A stretch of DNA of 64,000 nucleotides from Skermanella sp. TT6 (GTDB taxonomy: Bacteria; Pseudomonadota; Alphaproteobacteria; Azospirillales; Azospirillaceae): positions 1,433,501 to 1,497,500 of the forward strand of contig NZ_CP067420.1 of assembly GCF_016653635.2 (NCBI RefSeq). The letters run 5' to 3'. The translations under genes and the position numbers were made by a program. Each line of letters opens with the position of its first letter. Positions within the stretch are counted from its first letter, which is position 1. This document shows, piece by piece, positions 48,825 through 57,904 of the stretch. The notes below the pieces were generated by a model. The model ran no database searches and was not told the origin of the DNA. It saw nothing but the letters and a program-made list of their open reading frames with translations.

Positions 48825-50559
48825 GGGTGCTTCCCCGGGGATTGAGATGGATTTCGGTCGCCGTGCGGATGTCGGGCCGGGTCTCGTCGATCGGGCTGAT
48901 GCCCATCAGGGGACCCATCTGCTGGATGATCCTGCCGGCCAGCGGAGCCGCGACCCAGCCGCCGGTGGCGTAGCCGTAGGTGCGCTTGTTGCCTTTCGGC
49001 TCGTCGACCATGGCCATCACGAGATAGCGGGGATCCTGGATCGGAAAGGCACCGATGAACGACGACAACAAGGCCTTCTTCGCATAGCCACGCCCACTGG
49101 TCTTCTCCGCGGTGCCCGTCTTGCCGCCGACCACGTAGCCGGGGGCGGCCGCTCCGGTCGCCGTGCCCTGGGTCACGACCAGGCGCATCAGCCGGCGGAT
49201 TTGGTCCGAGGTTTGTGGCGAAATTACGCGTTCCGCGGGTACCGGATCGCCGGGGTTCCGCCGCAGCAGGGTCGGCGGGTGCAGCAGGCCGCCATTGACC
49301 GAGGCGGCGGTGGCCGACGCCATCTGGATCGGGCTGACCGACAGGCCGTGGCCGAAGGAGATCGTCATCGTGCTGGCTTCGCGCCAGGGATTGGGCACCA
49401 TCGGCGCTCCGACCTCGGGGATCTCGATCGGCGACCGCTTGAGCAGGCCGAGCTTGTCCATCAGCGCGCGCTGGGCCGGCGTGCCGACCTCCATCGCCAT
49501 CCGGACCGACCCGATGTTGGACGAGTACATGAAGACTTCGGGGACGGTCAGCCAGCGGTTCTTGCCGTGGTAGTCGCTGATCGTGAACCGCCCGACCCGC
49601 ACCGACTTGGTCGCGTCGAAGCTGTCGCCCATGCGGATCTTGCCCGACTCCAGGGCGAGGGCCGAATTGAAGATCTTGAACGTCGAGCCCATCTCGTACA
49701 CGCCGAGCGTGTTGCGGTTGAAGCGCGCGTTCTCGTCGCTGGTCGGGGAGTGGGGGTCGAAGTCCGGCAGCGAGACCATCGCCAGGACCTCGCCGGTCTT
49801 GACGTCCATGATCATCCCGGCGCCGCCCAGGGCCTGGAACTCGTCCACGGCGTTCTGGAGCTCCCGCTTGACCAGGTGCTGGAGGCGCACGTCGAGAGAG
49901 AGCTGGACCGGCTCGCTCGACGACCTCAGGCGGCTGTCGAACGACTGCTCGATCCCCATCAGGCCGTTGTTGTCGACTCCGGTGAAGCCGACGACATGGG
50001 CGGTCAGGTTGGCGTTCGGGTAGACCCGTCGCTCCTCGCGCTGGAAGTAGAGGCCGGGGATGCCGAGCCGGTTGACCTCGTAGTGCTCGCGCGGCGACAG
50101 GTTCCGCCGGATCCAGACGAACCGCTTGTCGCTCTTCAGCTTGGCCAGGGTGTCCTGGTAATCCAGGTCGGTCAGCACCGAGGTCAGCTTCTGCGTCGCC
50201 TCCAGCGGGTTGATCACCAGCTTGGGGTCGGCGTGCAGCGACGCGGTCGCCAGCGAGCTCGCCAGCAGCACGCCGTTGCGGTCCACGATGTCGGCGCGGC
50301 TGGCCGGGATGGCATGGGCGGAAGCGGCCTGCGCCAGCCCCGTGTCGCCCCCCTGGCTCATCACGGTGGCGTCGACCAGCTTGACGCCGACCGCGCCGAA
50401 GGCGAGCGCGAAGACCGCGACGGTCACCATCAGCCGGCTGCGCGCCTGGTCCAGCGCCTGCGCGGCGCGGCTCCCGGCGCGCCGCTCGGCGGCGCGGGGA
50501 GCCGGCGCCGCTTCCGGGCGGTCCGTGTGCCAGTGGCGTGACGCGTGGATGTCGGTCAT
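48811..50559 (-). CDS. ftsI: Septal transpeptidase FtsI (penicillin-binding protein 3)
   Basis: Class B penicillin-binding protein crosslinking septal murein, 582 aa. A basic cytoplasmic N-terminus of about 42 residues precedes one membrane helix (MVTVAVFALAFGAVGVKLV). The PBP dimerisation domain follows, then the transpeptidase domain with active-site SxxK at 292-295 (GSTFK), SxN at 346-348 (SSN) and KTGT at 480-483. ATG 50559 overlaps the ftsL stop (ATGA); the open frame beyond it is not used. It has a partner SEDS protein, FtsW, in the same cluster. Confidence 0.96.
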   Translation of the reverse strand: MTDIHASRHWHTDRPEAAPAPRAAERRAGSRAAQALDQARSRLMVTVAVFALAFGAVGVKLVDATVMSQGGDTGLAQAASAHAIPASRADIVDRNGVLLASSLATASLHADPKLVINPLEATQKLTSVLTDLDYQDTLAKLKSDKRFVWIRRNLSPREHYEVNRLGIPGLYFQREERRVYPNANLTAHVVGFTGVDNNGLMGIEQSFDSRLRSSSEPVQLSLDVRLQHLVKRELQNAVDEFQALGGAGMIMDVKTGEVLAMVSLPDFDPHSPTSDENARFNRNTLGVYEMGSTFKIFNSALALESGKIRMGDSFDATKSVRVGRFTISDYHGKNRWLTVPEVFMYSSNIGSVRMAMEVGTPAQRALMDKLGLLKRSPIEIPEVGAPMVPNPWREASTMTISFGHGLSVSPIQMASATAASVNGGLLHPPTLLRRNPGDPVPAERVISPQTSDQIRRLMRLVVTQGTATGAAAPGYVVGGKTGTAEKTSGRGYAKKALLSSFIGAFPIQDPRYLVMAMVDEPKGNKRTYGYATGGWVAAPLAGRIIQQMGPLMGISPIDETRPDIRTATEIHLNPRGSTLASY

Positions 50560-50972
50560 TGCGTCACCTTGTAGGTGGCGAGCACCACGGAGCCGGCCGG
50601 CACGCCGCTGCCGCCCGGCTTGCGCGACGGCATCGGCACCGTCGTCCCGGCGACCAGGGCGGAGCCCGCCGGCGCGTTGGGATCGGCCGGATGCAGCCGC
50701 GCCGGGATGGTCTCGACCGACGCGATCATCTGCCCGGCGGCGGTCGGGCCGAGCACCAGGTGCCGGCGCGCCATCTCCTCGATCCGGGTCGGATCGTTCA
50801 TGTAGCTCCACTCGGCCTTCAGGATTTGGATGGCTTCCTGCTCATGGATGATCGCGCGGTTCAACCCGGCCAGATCCTCCCCGAGCGCCTGAACCCGGTA
50901 GCTCGTGTGGAACAATGCCCCGCTCGCCAGGCCCGCCAGACCGAGCCAGATCACCGTGGACTTGCTGATCAT
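50556..50972 (-). CDS. ftsL: Cell division protein FtsL
   Basis: Small bitopic divisome protein of 138 aa. One N-terminal helix ([20 protein letters not shown]) is followed by a periplasmic coiled coil ([20 protein letters not shown], then [22 protein letters not shown]). The Ala/Pro-rich C-terminal extension is characteristic of alphaproteobacteria. It overlaps both rsmH and ftsI by 4 bp. FtsL pairs with FtsB and FtsQ. Confidence 0.9.
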   Translation of the reverse strand: MISKSTVIWLGLAGLASGALFHTSYRVQALGEDLAGLNRAIIHEQEAIQILKAEWSYMNDPTRIEEMARRHLVLGPTAAGQMIASVETIPARLHPADPNAPAGSALVAGTTVPMPSRKPGGSGVPAGSVVLATYKVTQ

Positions 50973-51928
50973 GCTGCCTCCTCGAAGGCCGGTGCCTTCG
51001 TGCGTTCGGCCGCGCGCAGCCGGGCTGACCGGGCGCGGGGATTGTTGACGAGTTCCGTGTCGCCGGGGGTCACCGGCTTGCGGGAGATCAGGCGGAACGT
51101 CGGCGCCGCTTCGGCCGTCCGCTCCACCGGTGCGTGGCGCGACGGGGCCGGGCTGTTGCCCGACCGCCGCCGCAGGAATTCCTTGACCCGGCGGTCTTCC
51201 AGCGAGTGGAAGGAGACCACCGCCAGCCGCCCGCCGGGACGCAGCAGCCGCTCCGACGCGGCCAGGCCCCGGTCCAGCTCGCCCAGCTCGTCGTTGACGT
51301 AGAGGCGGAGCGCCTGGAATGTCCGGGTCGCCGGATCGATGCCGTCGCGGCTCTTCGGGACCACCCGCCGGACGATCTCCGCCAGCCGGGCGGTCCGGTC
51401 GATCGGCTCCTCGGCGCGGGCGGCCACGATCGCGCGGGCGACCCGGCGCGACATCCGTTCCTCGCCCAGGCGGTAGATCACGTCGGCCAGTTCGGTCTCT
51501 CCCAGGGAATTGACCGCGTCGGCGGCCGTCATCCCATGATTTCCCATGCGCATGTCGAGCGGGCCGTCGGCGCGGAACGAGAAGCCGCGCGCCGGGTCGT
51601 CGATCTGCGGCGACGAGACGCCCAGGTCCAGCGTGACGCCGTCGACGCCCTCCACCCCGGCGTCGCGCAGAAGCGCGTCCATCCGGCCGAACGGGCCTTC
51701 TATGACGTTCAACCGACGGGGGAACTCCTCCGCCAGGGCCGAGCCCGCGGCGACCGCCGCCGGGTCGCGGTCGATCCCCCAGACGGTGCAGTCCGCGGCG
51801 GCCAGGATCGCGCGGGCGTAGCCGCCGCGGCCGAAGGTGCCGTCCACGTAGACGCCGCCGTCCCGGGGGGCCAGGGCCGCCACCACCTCTTCCAGCAGGA
51901 CCGGGACATGTTGGTAAGCCGTCGCCAT
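50969..51928 (-). CDS. rsmH: 16S rRNA m4C1402 methyltransferase RsmH
   Basis: SAM-dependent enzyme (formerly MraW) that N4-methylates C1402 of 16S rRNA, 319 aa. [20 protein letters not shown] opens the protein, followed by the SAM loop [15 protein letters not shown] near 29-43, [20 protein letters not shown] near 99-118 and the C-terminal [17 protein letters not shown] near 237-253. It is second in the dcw cluster, 9 bases after mraZ. Confidence 0.96.
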   Translation of the reverse strand: MATAYQHVPVLLEEVVAALAPRDGGVYVDGTFGRGGYARAILAAADCTVWGIDRDPAAVAAGSALAEEFPRRLNVIEGPFGRMDALLRDAGVEGVDGVTLDLGVSSPQIDDPARGFSFRADGPLDMRMGNHGMTAADAVNSLGETELADVIYRLGEERMSRRVARAIVAARAEEPIDRTARLAEIVRRVVPKSRDGIDPATRTFQALRLYVNDELGELDRGLAASERLLRPGGRLAVVSFHSLEDRRVKEFLRRRSGNSPAPSRHAPVERTAEAAPTFRLISRKPVTPGDTELVNNPRARSARLRAAERTKAPAFEEAA

Positions 51929-51937
51929 GCCGCGCCC

Positions 51938-52438
51938 CTATTCCTTCGCCGGGGCGGCGGCGGGCCGGCGGCCCGACAGGCTGATGCTGCTGAGCGACAG
52001 GCCGGCGGCGCGGCTGAGCTTGCGCGCCTCCTCCATGCGGGCGGCATGGGCCGCGGGCTCCCAGATCTGGAAGGTCTTGTTGTTGGCCACGAACGAGGCC
52101 TGCTCGGTGATCCCGGCGAAATCGAGCATGTCCTGGGGGATCAGGATCCGTCCCTCGGCGTCGATCCCCAGCTGGATCGAGCCGGCGAAGATCGTCGCCT
52201 GGAAGAGGTCCTTCTCTTCCGGCGGGATGTCCATTTGATCCAGTGTTTCGGCCAGCCTGTCCATATGCTCCGGGCTACACGCTTCGAGTGCAGAAAACTG
52301 TAGGGAGCGGAACACGATCACGCTGGACGCAACGCCTTCGGGGGAGTCCTTGGCCAGCACGCCCCGAAAGGAAGCTGGCACCGACACACGGCCCTTCTTG
52401 TCTACCTTGTTCAAGAAAGAGGACAAGAAGATGGCCAT
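51938..52438 (-). CDS. mraZ: Transcriptional regulator/cell division protein MraZ
   Basis: First gene of the dcw cluster; a ring-forming DNA-binding protein of the AbrB-like fold that represses its own operon in E. coli. The 166-aa protein begins MAIFLSSFLNKVDKKGRVSV, with the two MraZ repeats DKKGRVSVPASFR and DAEGRILIPQDMLDF. It is about 15-20 residues longer than E. coli MraZ because of a C-terminal tail (GLSLSSISLSGRRPAAAPAK). GAGGG lies 8 bases before ATG 52438. Its likely binding sites lie at 52542-52576. Confidence 0.95.
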   Translation of the reverse strand: MAIFLSSFLNKVDKKGRVSVPASFRGVLAKDSPEGVASSVIVFRSLQFSALEACSPEHMDRLAETLDQMDIPPEEKDLFQATIFAGSIQLGIDAEGRILIPQDMLDFAGITEQASFVANNKTFQIWEPAAHAARMEEARKLSRAAGLSLSSISLSGRRPAAAPAKE

Positions 52439-52541
52439 TTAACCCTCAAGCCCTGCGGTCCGAGCCATCGGCCCCGCACCACCTTCGCCTTGGTTAGGTT
52501 TGCCCTCGGGGTTAGACCTTAAGGGTACCGCCCCAGCAGCT

Positions 52542-52576
52542 TGGGTGAGTATGGGATAACATGGGATTTCATGGGC
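52542..52576 (+). promoter_or_regulatory. Four TGGGN boxes (MraZ operator)
   Basis: TGGGT (52542-52546), TGGGA (52552-52556), TGGGA (52562-52566) and TGGGC (52572-52576) recur every 10 bases on the plus strand, each separated by 5 bases. This spacing is the known MraZ recognition pattern (TGGGN repeats with 5-base spacers). Four boxes, opposite in strand to the gene, lie over the likely mraZ promoter. Confidence 0.85.
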
Positions 52577-52582
52577 CGTCAA
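52554..52582 (-). promoter_or_regulatory. Candidate mraZ (dcw) promoter
   Basis: On the minus strand TTGACG at 52582-52577 has an ideal 17-base spacer to TTATCC at 52559-52554 (a weak -10; TATCCC one base further is an alternative). The promoter spacer contains the TGGGN boxes, which supports autorepression by MraZ. It lies about 115-145 bases before ATG 52438. Confidence 0.45.
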
Positions 52583-52954
52583 TGCCGTTGCCAGTAATTG
52601 GCCTTTGGAATCAAGAAATTTCGCGGCTGCGTTCGTCTTTCCTCAAGGTTGGATTGTGGATGCCACGCTTTTTAGCGAGAACCTAAACATCAAGTTAATC
52701 CTAAGAGCGTTTCTGAAGTTTGTTCACTTTTCGTTCTTATAACGATCGGGCGAAGTCAAACGACGAGTCCTTGAATCATTGAACGACTCGGACTGGAAAA
52801 ACCGGTCGCGGCAATCATGCGGAATAGTGATCAACAGCTTGTCCACAGGATTATCCCGCTACGTCCCATCATTGTCCCAGGCTCCGGCCCATGAAAACCC
52901 ACGGCCGGCAGGAACATCCTGAAAGTTGAATTAGAAAAAACTTAATTATTGGGT
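52583..52954. other. Gene-free region between mraZ promoter and rnpB
   Basis: About 370 bases, AT-rich for this genome, with no convincing gene. Visible elements are a DnaA-box-like TTGTCCACA (52839-52847), a CtrA-like TTAA-N7-TTTA on the minus strand (52684-52698) and a dyad CGAGTC/GACTCG (52764-52769 and 52795-52800). A T6 run on the minus strand at about 52934-52942 follows rnpB and may help end it. Confidence 0.45.
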
Positions 52955-53370
<416 letters not shown>

Positions 53371-53377
53371 GGCCGGG

Positions 53378-53406
53378 AACTTAGGCACTGGGCGGGTGCG
53401 ATGCAA
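53378..53406 (-). promoter_or_regulatory. Candidate rnpB promoter
   Basis: On the minus strand TTGCAT (53406-53401), a 17-base spacer and TAAGTT (53383-53378) lie immediately upstream of the first RNA base near 53370, giving a discharge distance of 7 bases. Confidence 0.45.
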
Positions 53407-53441
53407 CAAAATTGCAATGCCGGCGCCGTAAAGAGGGGAAA

Positions 53442-54152
53442 TCAGCGGGAAGCGAGGGCTTCCGCCTGCCGCACGGCCGCCCGGAGCACGCGCATGAAGG
53501 TCCGGTCCAGGCCGAACGCCACCCGGTCGGGGATGAAATGGCGCTGGAACGCCGTCGCCGCAATCCGGGTCGGGGCGTCCAGCACGCCCGACGCCGCGAC
53601 GTCGTAGCCGAACCGGGCCAGCAGGTCCTGCGCTTCCGCCACCGCATAGCCCGGTCCGTCGTCGCGCGCGTCCGGCTCCGGCCACAGCCCGATCCCCCGT
53701 GCCGCCAGTCCCCGCCAGTCGAACAGTTCGCCGGGATCCTCCTTGCGGGCCGGCGCCACGTCGGAGTGGGCGAGCACCCGGTGGGGCGAAATCCCATGCC
53801 GATCCAGGATGCCCCGCGCTAGGGCGGCGAACGCCTCCATCTGGGCCGCCGGGAAGGGGCGGTAGCCCCATTCGTGCCCGGGGTTCACCAGCTCCACCCC
53901 GATCGAGCGGCTGTTGATGTCGCGCTCGCCGTGCCAGCAGCCGACGCCGGCATGCCACGCCCGCCGCTCCTCCGGCACCAGGGCGGTCACCGTCCCGTCC
54001 TCGTCCACCAGATAGTGCGCGCTGACCTGGGAAGCCGGATCGCACAGCCGCTCCAGGGCCCCGGACCCCGTCGGCATGCCGGTGTAGTGGACCAGCAGGA
54101 TATCGACCGGCACGCCGTCGGGGCGCGGTCCATGGTTGGGGGAGAGCGTCAT
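53442..54152 (-). CDS. N-acetylmuramoyl-L-alanine amidase with peptidoglycan-binding domain
   Basis: 236-aa AmpD/AmiD-type zinc amidase that cuts the bond between MurNAc and the stem peptide. The amidase_2 domain has the zinc ligands in ILLVHYTG and later LAHSDVAPARKEDPGELFDW, with RSIGVELVNPGHEWG between. Residues about 170-225 are a PG_binding_1 domain (AQDLLARFGYDVAASGVLDA, AFQRHF). No signal peptide is apparent, so a cytoplasmic or unusually exported role in cell-wall recycling is likely. ATG 54152 overlaps the upstream transporter gene (ATGA). Confidence 0.9.
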   Translation of the reverse strand: MTLSPNHGPRPDGVPVDILLVHYTGMPTGSGALERLCDPASQVSAHYLVDEDGTVTALVPEERRAWHAGVGCWHGERDINSRSIGVELVNPGHEWGYRPFPAAQMEAFAALARGILDRHGISPHRVLAHSDVAPARKEDPGELFDWRGLAARGIGLWPEPDARDDGPGYAVAEAQDLLARFGYDVAASGVLDAPTRIAATAFQRHFIPDRVAFGLDRTFMRVLRAAVRQAEALASR

Positions 54153-55024
54153 GTCGCCGACTGGTTCTGGTTCTGCTTCGGAGCCTTCCGGATCATGATC
54201 ACCGCGACGCCGACCAGCGTCAGGGAGCCGCCGACCACCATGGCGGGCGTCAGCGGCTCGCCCAGCAGCAGGACGCCGGACAGCACGCCGAACACCGGCA
54301 CCAGCAGCGTCCAGGGCATGGTCTGGTTGACCGGATAGCGGCGGACCAGAGGATACCAGAGCGCGTAGGACACGATGGTGACCATGATCGCCATGTAGGC
54401 GATGCTGCCCCAGCCGAGCCAGGACGCCGCCCTGATCTGCTCGATCTGCCCGGTCTCCATCAGCAGCGAGACGGCGATCAGCTGGGGCGCCGCCATGACC
54501 GACATCCAGGCATTCAGCGAGAAGCCGTTGATCGAGCCGATCCGGCGGATCTGGATGTTGACGATGGAGAAGATCAGCGCGGCCACCACCACCAGCCCCA
54601 GGTACCAGCTTCCGTCCAGGGCCCGGGGCTCGCCGGCGATCACGATCACGCCGCCGAACGAGATCGCCATGCCCAGCCCGCGCCGCCAGCCCAGCTTGTC
54701 CTTGTACAGGATCGCCGCGAGGATGGAGGAGAACGGCACCTGGAGCTGGATCGCGATCGAGGCCGCGGCCGCGTCCACCCGGGTGAGCCCGGTGAACATC
54801 AGCGGGAAATGCAGGCCGCCCAGCAGCACCGACAGCACGAGGATCTCCTTCATGCGTCCCCACGGCACCGCCACGAACGGCAGCAGCATGACCGCCACCA
54901 TGGCGAACCGCAGGCTCATCAGCAGCATGGGCGAGAACTCGCGCAGGCCGTACTTGGCCACGGCGAAGTTGAGGCCCCAGATCACCATGACGACCAGGGT
55001 GGCCGCGATGTCCCGGGGGCTCAA
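54149..55024 (-). CDS. EamA/DMT-family transporter
   Basis: 291-aa inner-membrane protein with about ten hydrophobic helices in two similar halves, the EamA pattern: LVVMVIWGLNFAVAKYGLRE at the start and LWYPLVRRYPVNQTMPWTLL in the second half. Such proteins export metabolites including amino acids, but the substrate is unknown. It overlaps the ABC-F gene by 4 bp and the amidase gene by 4 bp, so the three genes form one translational unit. Confidence 0.88.
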   Translation of the reverse strand: MSPRDIAATLVVMVIWGLNFAVAKYGLREFSPMLLMSLRFAMVAVMLLPFVAVPWGRMKEILVLSVLLGGLHFPLMFTGLTRVDAAAASIAIQLQVPFSSILAAILYKDKLGWRRGLGMAISFGGVIVIAGEPRALDGSWYLGLVVVAALIFSIVNIQIRRIGSINGFSLNAWMSVMAAPQLIAVSLLMETGQIEQIRAASWLGWGSIAYMAIMVTIVSYALWYPLVRRYPVNQTMPWTLLVPVFGVLSGVLLLGEPLTPAMVVGGSLTLVGVAVIMIRKAPKQNQNQSAT

Positions 55025-56844
55025 GAGGAGGCTTCCAGTTCTTCCCGCAGCGCCTCCAGTTCGAGCCAGCGTTCCTCCGCCGCCTCCAGCTCCGCCTGGA
55101 GCTTGCCCAGGCCTTCGCTGGTCTTCTGGAATCCGGCGGGGTCCCGGCCGAAGAAATCGGCGTCGGCCAGCTTCGCCTCCGCCGCCTTGATCTTTCCGCC
55201 CAGATCCTCCATCCGCTTCGGCAGCTGGTCCAGCTCGCGCTGCTGCTGGTAGCTCAGCTTGCGGCGCTGCTTGGCCTCGGCCGGCGGGCCCGCGTCCTTC
55301 TTCCGGGTCTTGCCCGCGTCCGGTACCGCGCGGTCCGGGCGCTGGGTGACATAGTCCGAGTATCCGCCGACATATTCCTGGACCTCGCCGGCTCCCTCCA
55401 CCGCGATGACCGAGGTCACCAGCCGGTCCAGGAAGTCGCGGTCGTGGCTGACCAGCAGCAGGGTACCGTCATAGTCGCTGAGGACCTCTTCCAGCAGGTC
55501 CAGCGTGTCCATGTCCAGGTCGTTGGTCGGCTCGTCCAGGATCATCAGGTTCGACGGCCGGGCGAACAGGGTCGCCAGCAGCAGCCGGTTCCGCTCGCCG
55601 CCGGACAGCGCCCGGGTCGGCGTGTCCTTCAGCTTGGGATCGAACAGGAAGTCCCGCATGTAGGACGCGACGTGCCGCGACTGCCCGCCGACCGACACGC
55701 TGTCACCGCCGAACGGGCAGAGCGTCTGATGGATCGTGGCGTCCGGATCGAGCGCGGCGCGGCGCTGGTCGAAATAGACCGGCTGCAGGTTGACGCCCAG
55801 CCGCACCGTCCCCGAATCGGGCGGCATCTGGCCGGTCAGGATCTTCAGGAGCGTGGTCTTGCCGGCGCCGTTCGGGCCGATCAGGCCGACCCGGTCGCCG
55901 CGCAGGATGCGGGTCGAGAAATCCCTGGCGACCTCCCGCCGTCCGTCCGGCGCGTCGAAGCCCTTGGCGACGTGCTCCGCCTCGATCACCATGCGCCCGC
56001 TGGCCTCGCCCTCGGCGACCCCCAGCTTGACCTGCTGGCCGCCGCGCACCCGTTCGGCGCGGTCGGTGCGAAGCTGCTGCAGGGCCCGGACCCGGCCCAT
56101 GTTGCGGGTCCGGCGGGCGCTGATGCCCTCCCGCATCCACTGGGTCTCGGCGGCGATCTTGCGGTCCAGCTTGTGGGCGGCGATCTCCTCCGACGCGAAG
56201 ACCTCCTGCTGCCAGGCCTCGAACTCCGCGAAGCCGCGCTCGGTCTCGCGGATGCCGCCGCGGTCGAGCCACAGGGTCCGCCGGGACAGCTTCGACAGGA
56301 AGGCGCGGTCGTGGCTGATCAGCAGCAGCCCGCCGCGATAGGACTGGAGTTCCCCTTCCAGCCACTCGATCGTCGGCAGGTCCAGGTGGTTGGTCGGCTC
56401 GTCCAGCAGCAGCACGTCGGGAGCGGAGACCAGCGCCCGTCCCAGCGCCGCGCGGCGTGCCTCGCCGCCGGACAGGCTGGCGGGCGACCGGTCGACCGCC
56501 AGCGCCAGCCGGTCGAGCACCGCGTCGACCCGGTGGAGCGCGTCCTGGTCGTCCGGCGGCAGCCCTTCGGCGACGAAGTCGTGGACCGTCGCGTAACCCT
56601 CGAACGAGGGTTCCTGCGCCAGATAGGCCACGCGCGCGCCGGGCTGGAGGAAACGTTCGCCGTCGTCCGGGGCGATCTGCCCCGCCAACAGCTTCATGAG
56701 GGTGGATTTGCCGCTGCCGTTGCGTCCGACCAGGCACACCTTGTCGCCCCGCGCGATGCCGAGATCGATCTTCTCGAACACCGGCAGACCGCCGAAGGTG
56801 ACCGTGGCGCCCATCAGCGCGACCAGGGGAGGATTAGCTGCCAT
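55021..56844 (-). CDS. ABC-F family ATPase (Uup-like)
   Basis: 607-aa soluble protein with two ABC domains and no membrane part; such proteins act on the ribosome or on DNA stability. The first Walker A is GRNGSGKSTL near 38-47 and signature LSGGEARRAALGRAL; the second is GPNGAGKTTLLK near 325-336 and LSGGERNRLLLATL. Walker B shows LLLDEPTNHLDL and LMILDEPTNDLDMD. The C-terminal coiled coil (KIKAAEAKLADADFF and later LGKLQAELEAAEERW) matches the Uup branch. It heads an operon with the EamA transporter and amidase. Confidence 0.9.
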   Translation of the reverse strand: MAANPPLVALMGATVTFGGLPVFEKIDLGIARGDKVCLVGRNGSGKSTLMKLLAGQIAPDDGERFLQPGARVAYLAQEPSFEGYATVHDFVAEGLPPDDQDALHRVDAVLDRLALAVDRSPASLSGGEARRAALGRALVSAPDVLLLDEPTNHLDLPTIEWLEGELQSYRGGLLLISHDRAFLSKLSRRTLWLDRGGIRETERGFAEFEAWQQEVFASEEIAAHKLDRKIAAETQWMREGISARRTRNMGRVRALQQLRTDRAERVRGGQQVKLGVAEGEASGRMVIEAEHVAKGFDAPDGRREVARDFSTRILRGDRVGLIGPNGAGKTTLLKILTGQMPPDSGTVRLGVNLQPVYFDQRRAALDPDATIHQTLCPFGGDSVSVGGQSRHVASYMRDFLFDPKLKDTPTRALSGGERNRLLLATLFARPSNLMILDEPTNDLDMDTLDLLEEVLSDYDGTLLLVSHDRDFLDRLVTSVIAVEGAGEVQEYVGGYSDYVTQRPDRAVPDAGKTRKKDAGPPAEAKQRRKLSYQQQRELDQLPKRMEDLGGKIKAAEAKLADADFFGRDPAGFQKTSEGLGKLQAELEAAEERWLELEALREELEASS

Positions 56845-56903
56845 GATCCGAAGCTATAAAGGGGATACCCCCGGTCTCGGCAAGCGCTAACTCCGCAGGG
56901 CGG

Positions 56904-57644
56904 TCACGCGGTTTCCATCACGGCGCCCCGCTCCTTGCGGATGCGGTCGTGGGCGGCGTTGATCGCCGCCAGCTTGTCGTTGGCGATGTCGACGAAATCC
57001 TGCGGCAGCCCCTGGGCGATCAGCCGGTCCGGATGATGGTCGCGGACGAGCCCGCGGTGCGCGGCCTTGATCTCCTCGTCGGAGGCGTCGGGCGTCAGGC
57101 CGAGCACGGCATAGGGATCGTCCTTGGGCGCGCAGCCGTTGCTCGCCCGGATCCGCAGGAAGTCCCGGTCGGAGAAGCCGAACACCTTCGCGATGCCTTC
57201 CAGGTAGCCGATCTCGGCCTCGCGCAGTTCGCCGTCGGCCCGCGCGATGTGGAACAGCCCGTCCAGCAGGTCCTCCAGCACGGCCGGGCGGTCGGCCAGC
57301 AGCTTGGCGATCTGATTGGCGTAGGGTTCCCAGCCCTGGCTGTCGCGGCGCGCCAGATCGAAGATGCGCCCGACGTTCTTCATCTCGTCGGGCGGGATCT
57401 TGAACACTTGCTTGAAGGCGTTGACCTCGTGGCGGGTCACCACGCCGTCGACCTTGGCCATCTTGGCGCCTAGCGCGATCACGCCGATGGTGAAGGCGAT
57501 CTGCTGCGTCGCATCGGTCTCGCCCTCCTCGTCCTCGCGGTACAGGTCGACCGCATGGCCGGCGACCGCCCCGAGAAGACCCCCGATCGGGCCGCCGATG
57601 GCGAAGCCCGCGGCTCCGCCCAGAACTTTCCCCCAGATACTCAT
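56904..57644 (-). CDS. TerB/DnaJ-domain co-chaperone (DjlA-like)
   Basis: 246-aa protein. A glycine-rich N-terminal segment (LGGAAGFAIGGPIGGLLGAV) may associate with the membrane. It is followed by a TerB-like helical domain (about 45-160, LGAKMAKVDGVVTRHEVNAF) and a J-domain at the C-terminus with the HPD motif in VRDHHPDRLIA, which stimulates Hsp70 ATPase. This is the DjlA plan. ATG 57644 fits; a longer frame reaches 57770. The gene is transcribed alone and divergent from the GNAT gene. Confidence 0.88.
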   Translation of the reverse strand: MSIWGKVLGGAAGFAIGGPIGGLLGAVAGHAVDLYREDEEGETDATQQIAFTIGVIALGAKMAKVDGVVTRHEVNAFKQVFKIPPDEMKNVGRIFDLARRDSQGWEPYANQIAKLLADRPAVLEDLLDGLFHIARADGELREAEIGYLEGIAKVFGFSDRDFLRIRASNGCAPKDDPYAVLGLTPDASDEEIKAAHRGLVRDHHPDRLIAQGLPQDFVDIANDKLAAINAAHDRIRKERGAVMETA

Positions 57645-57904
57645 GATGCTCGCGACTGGTCCGGCAATGGAGAGGGGCAGAGCATAGCCAGCGATCCGGT
57701 CCGCGCCAACTGTGACATCGACGTCATTCGCTGCTGTTTTTTCGCAACGCGGCAACCATCCTCCTTCCAAACCGTTTGCTGCAGTGCAATATAGTGGCAG
57801 TGATCGTACCTATCGGCCAGCAACGGCCGCCGCGTGCGACCGGGGGAAGGAAGCTCCAGGGATGAAGGCGTTAACCGCTATGATTCCACGGAAGTACCAC
57901 GTCC

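Noticed and set aside
52839-52847. Chromosomal origin suggested by a DnaA box
   Set aside because: There is only one imperfect box and no AT-rich unwinding repeats or origin-linked genes.
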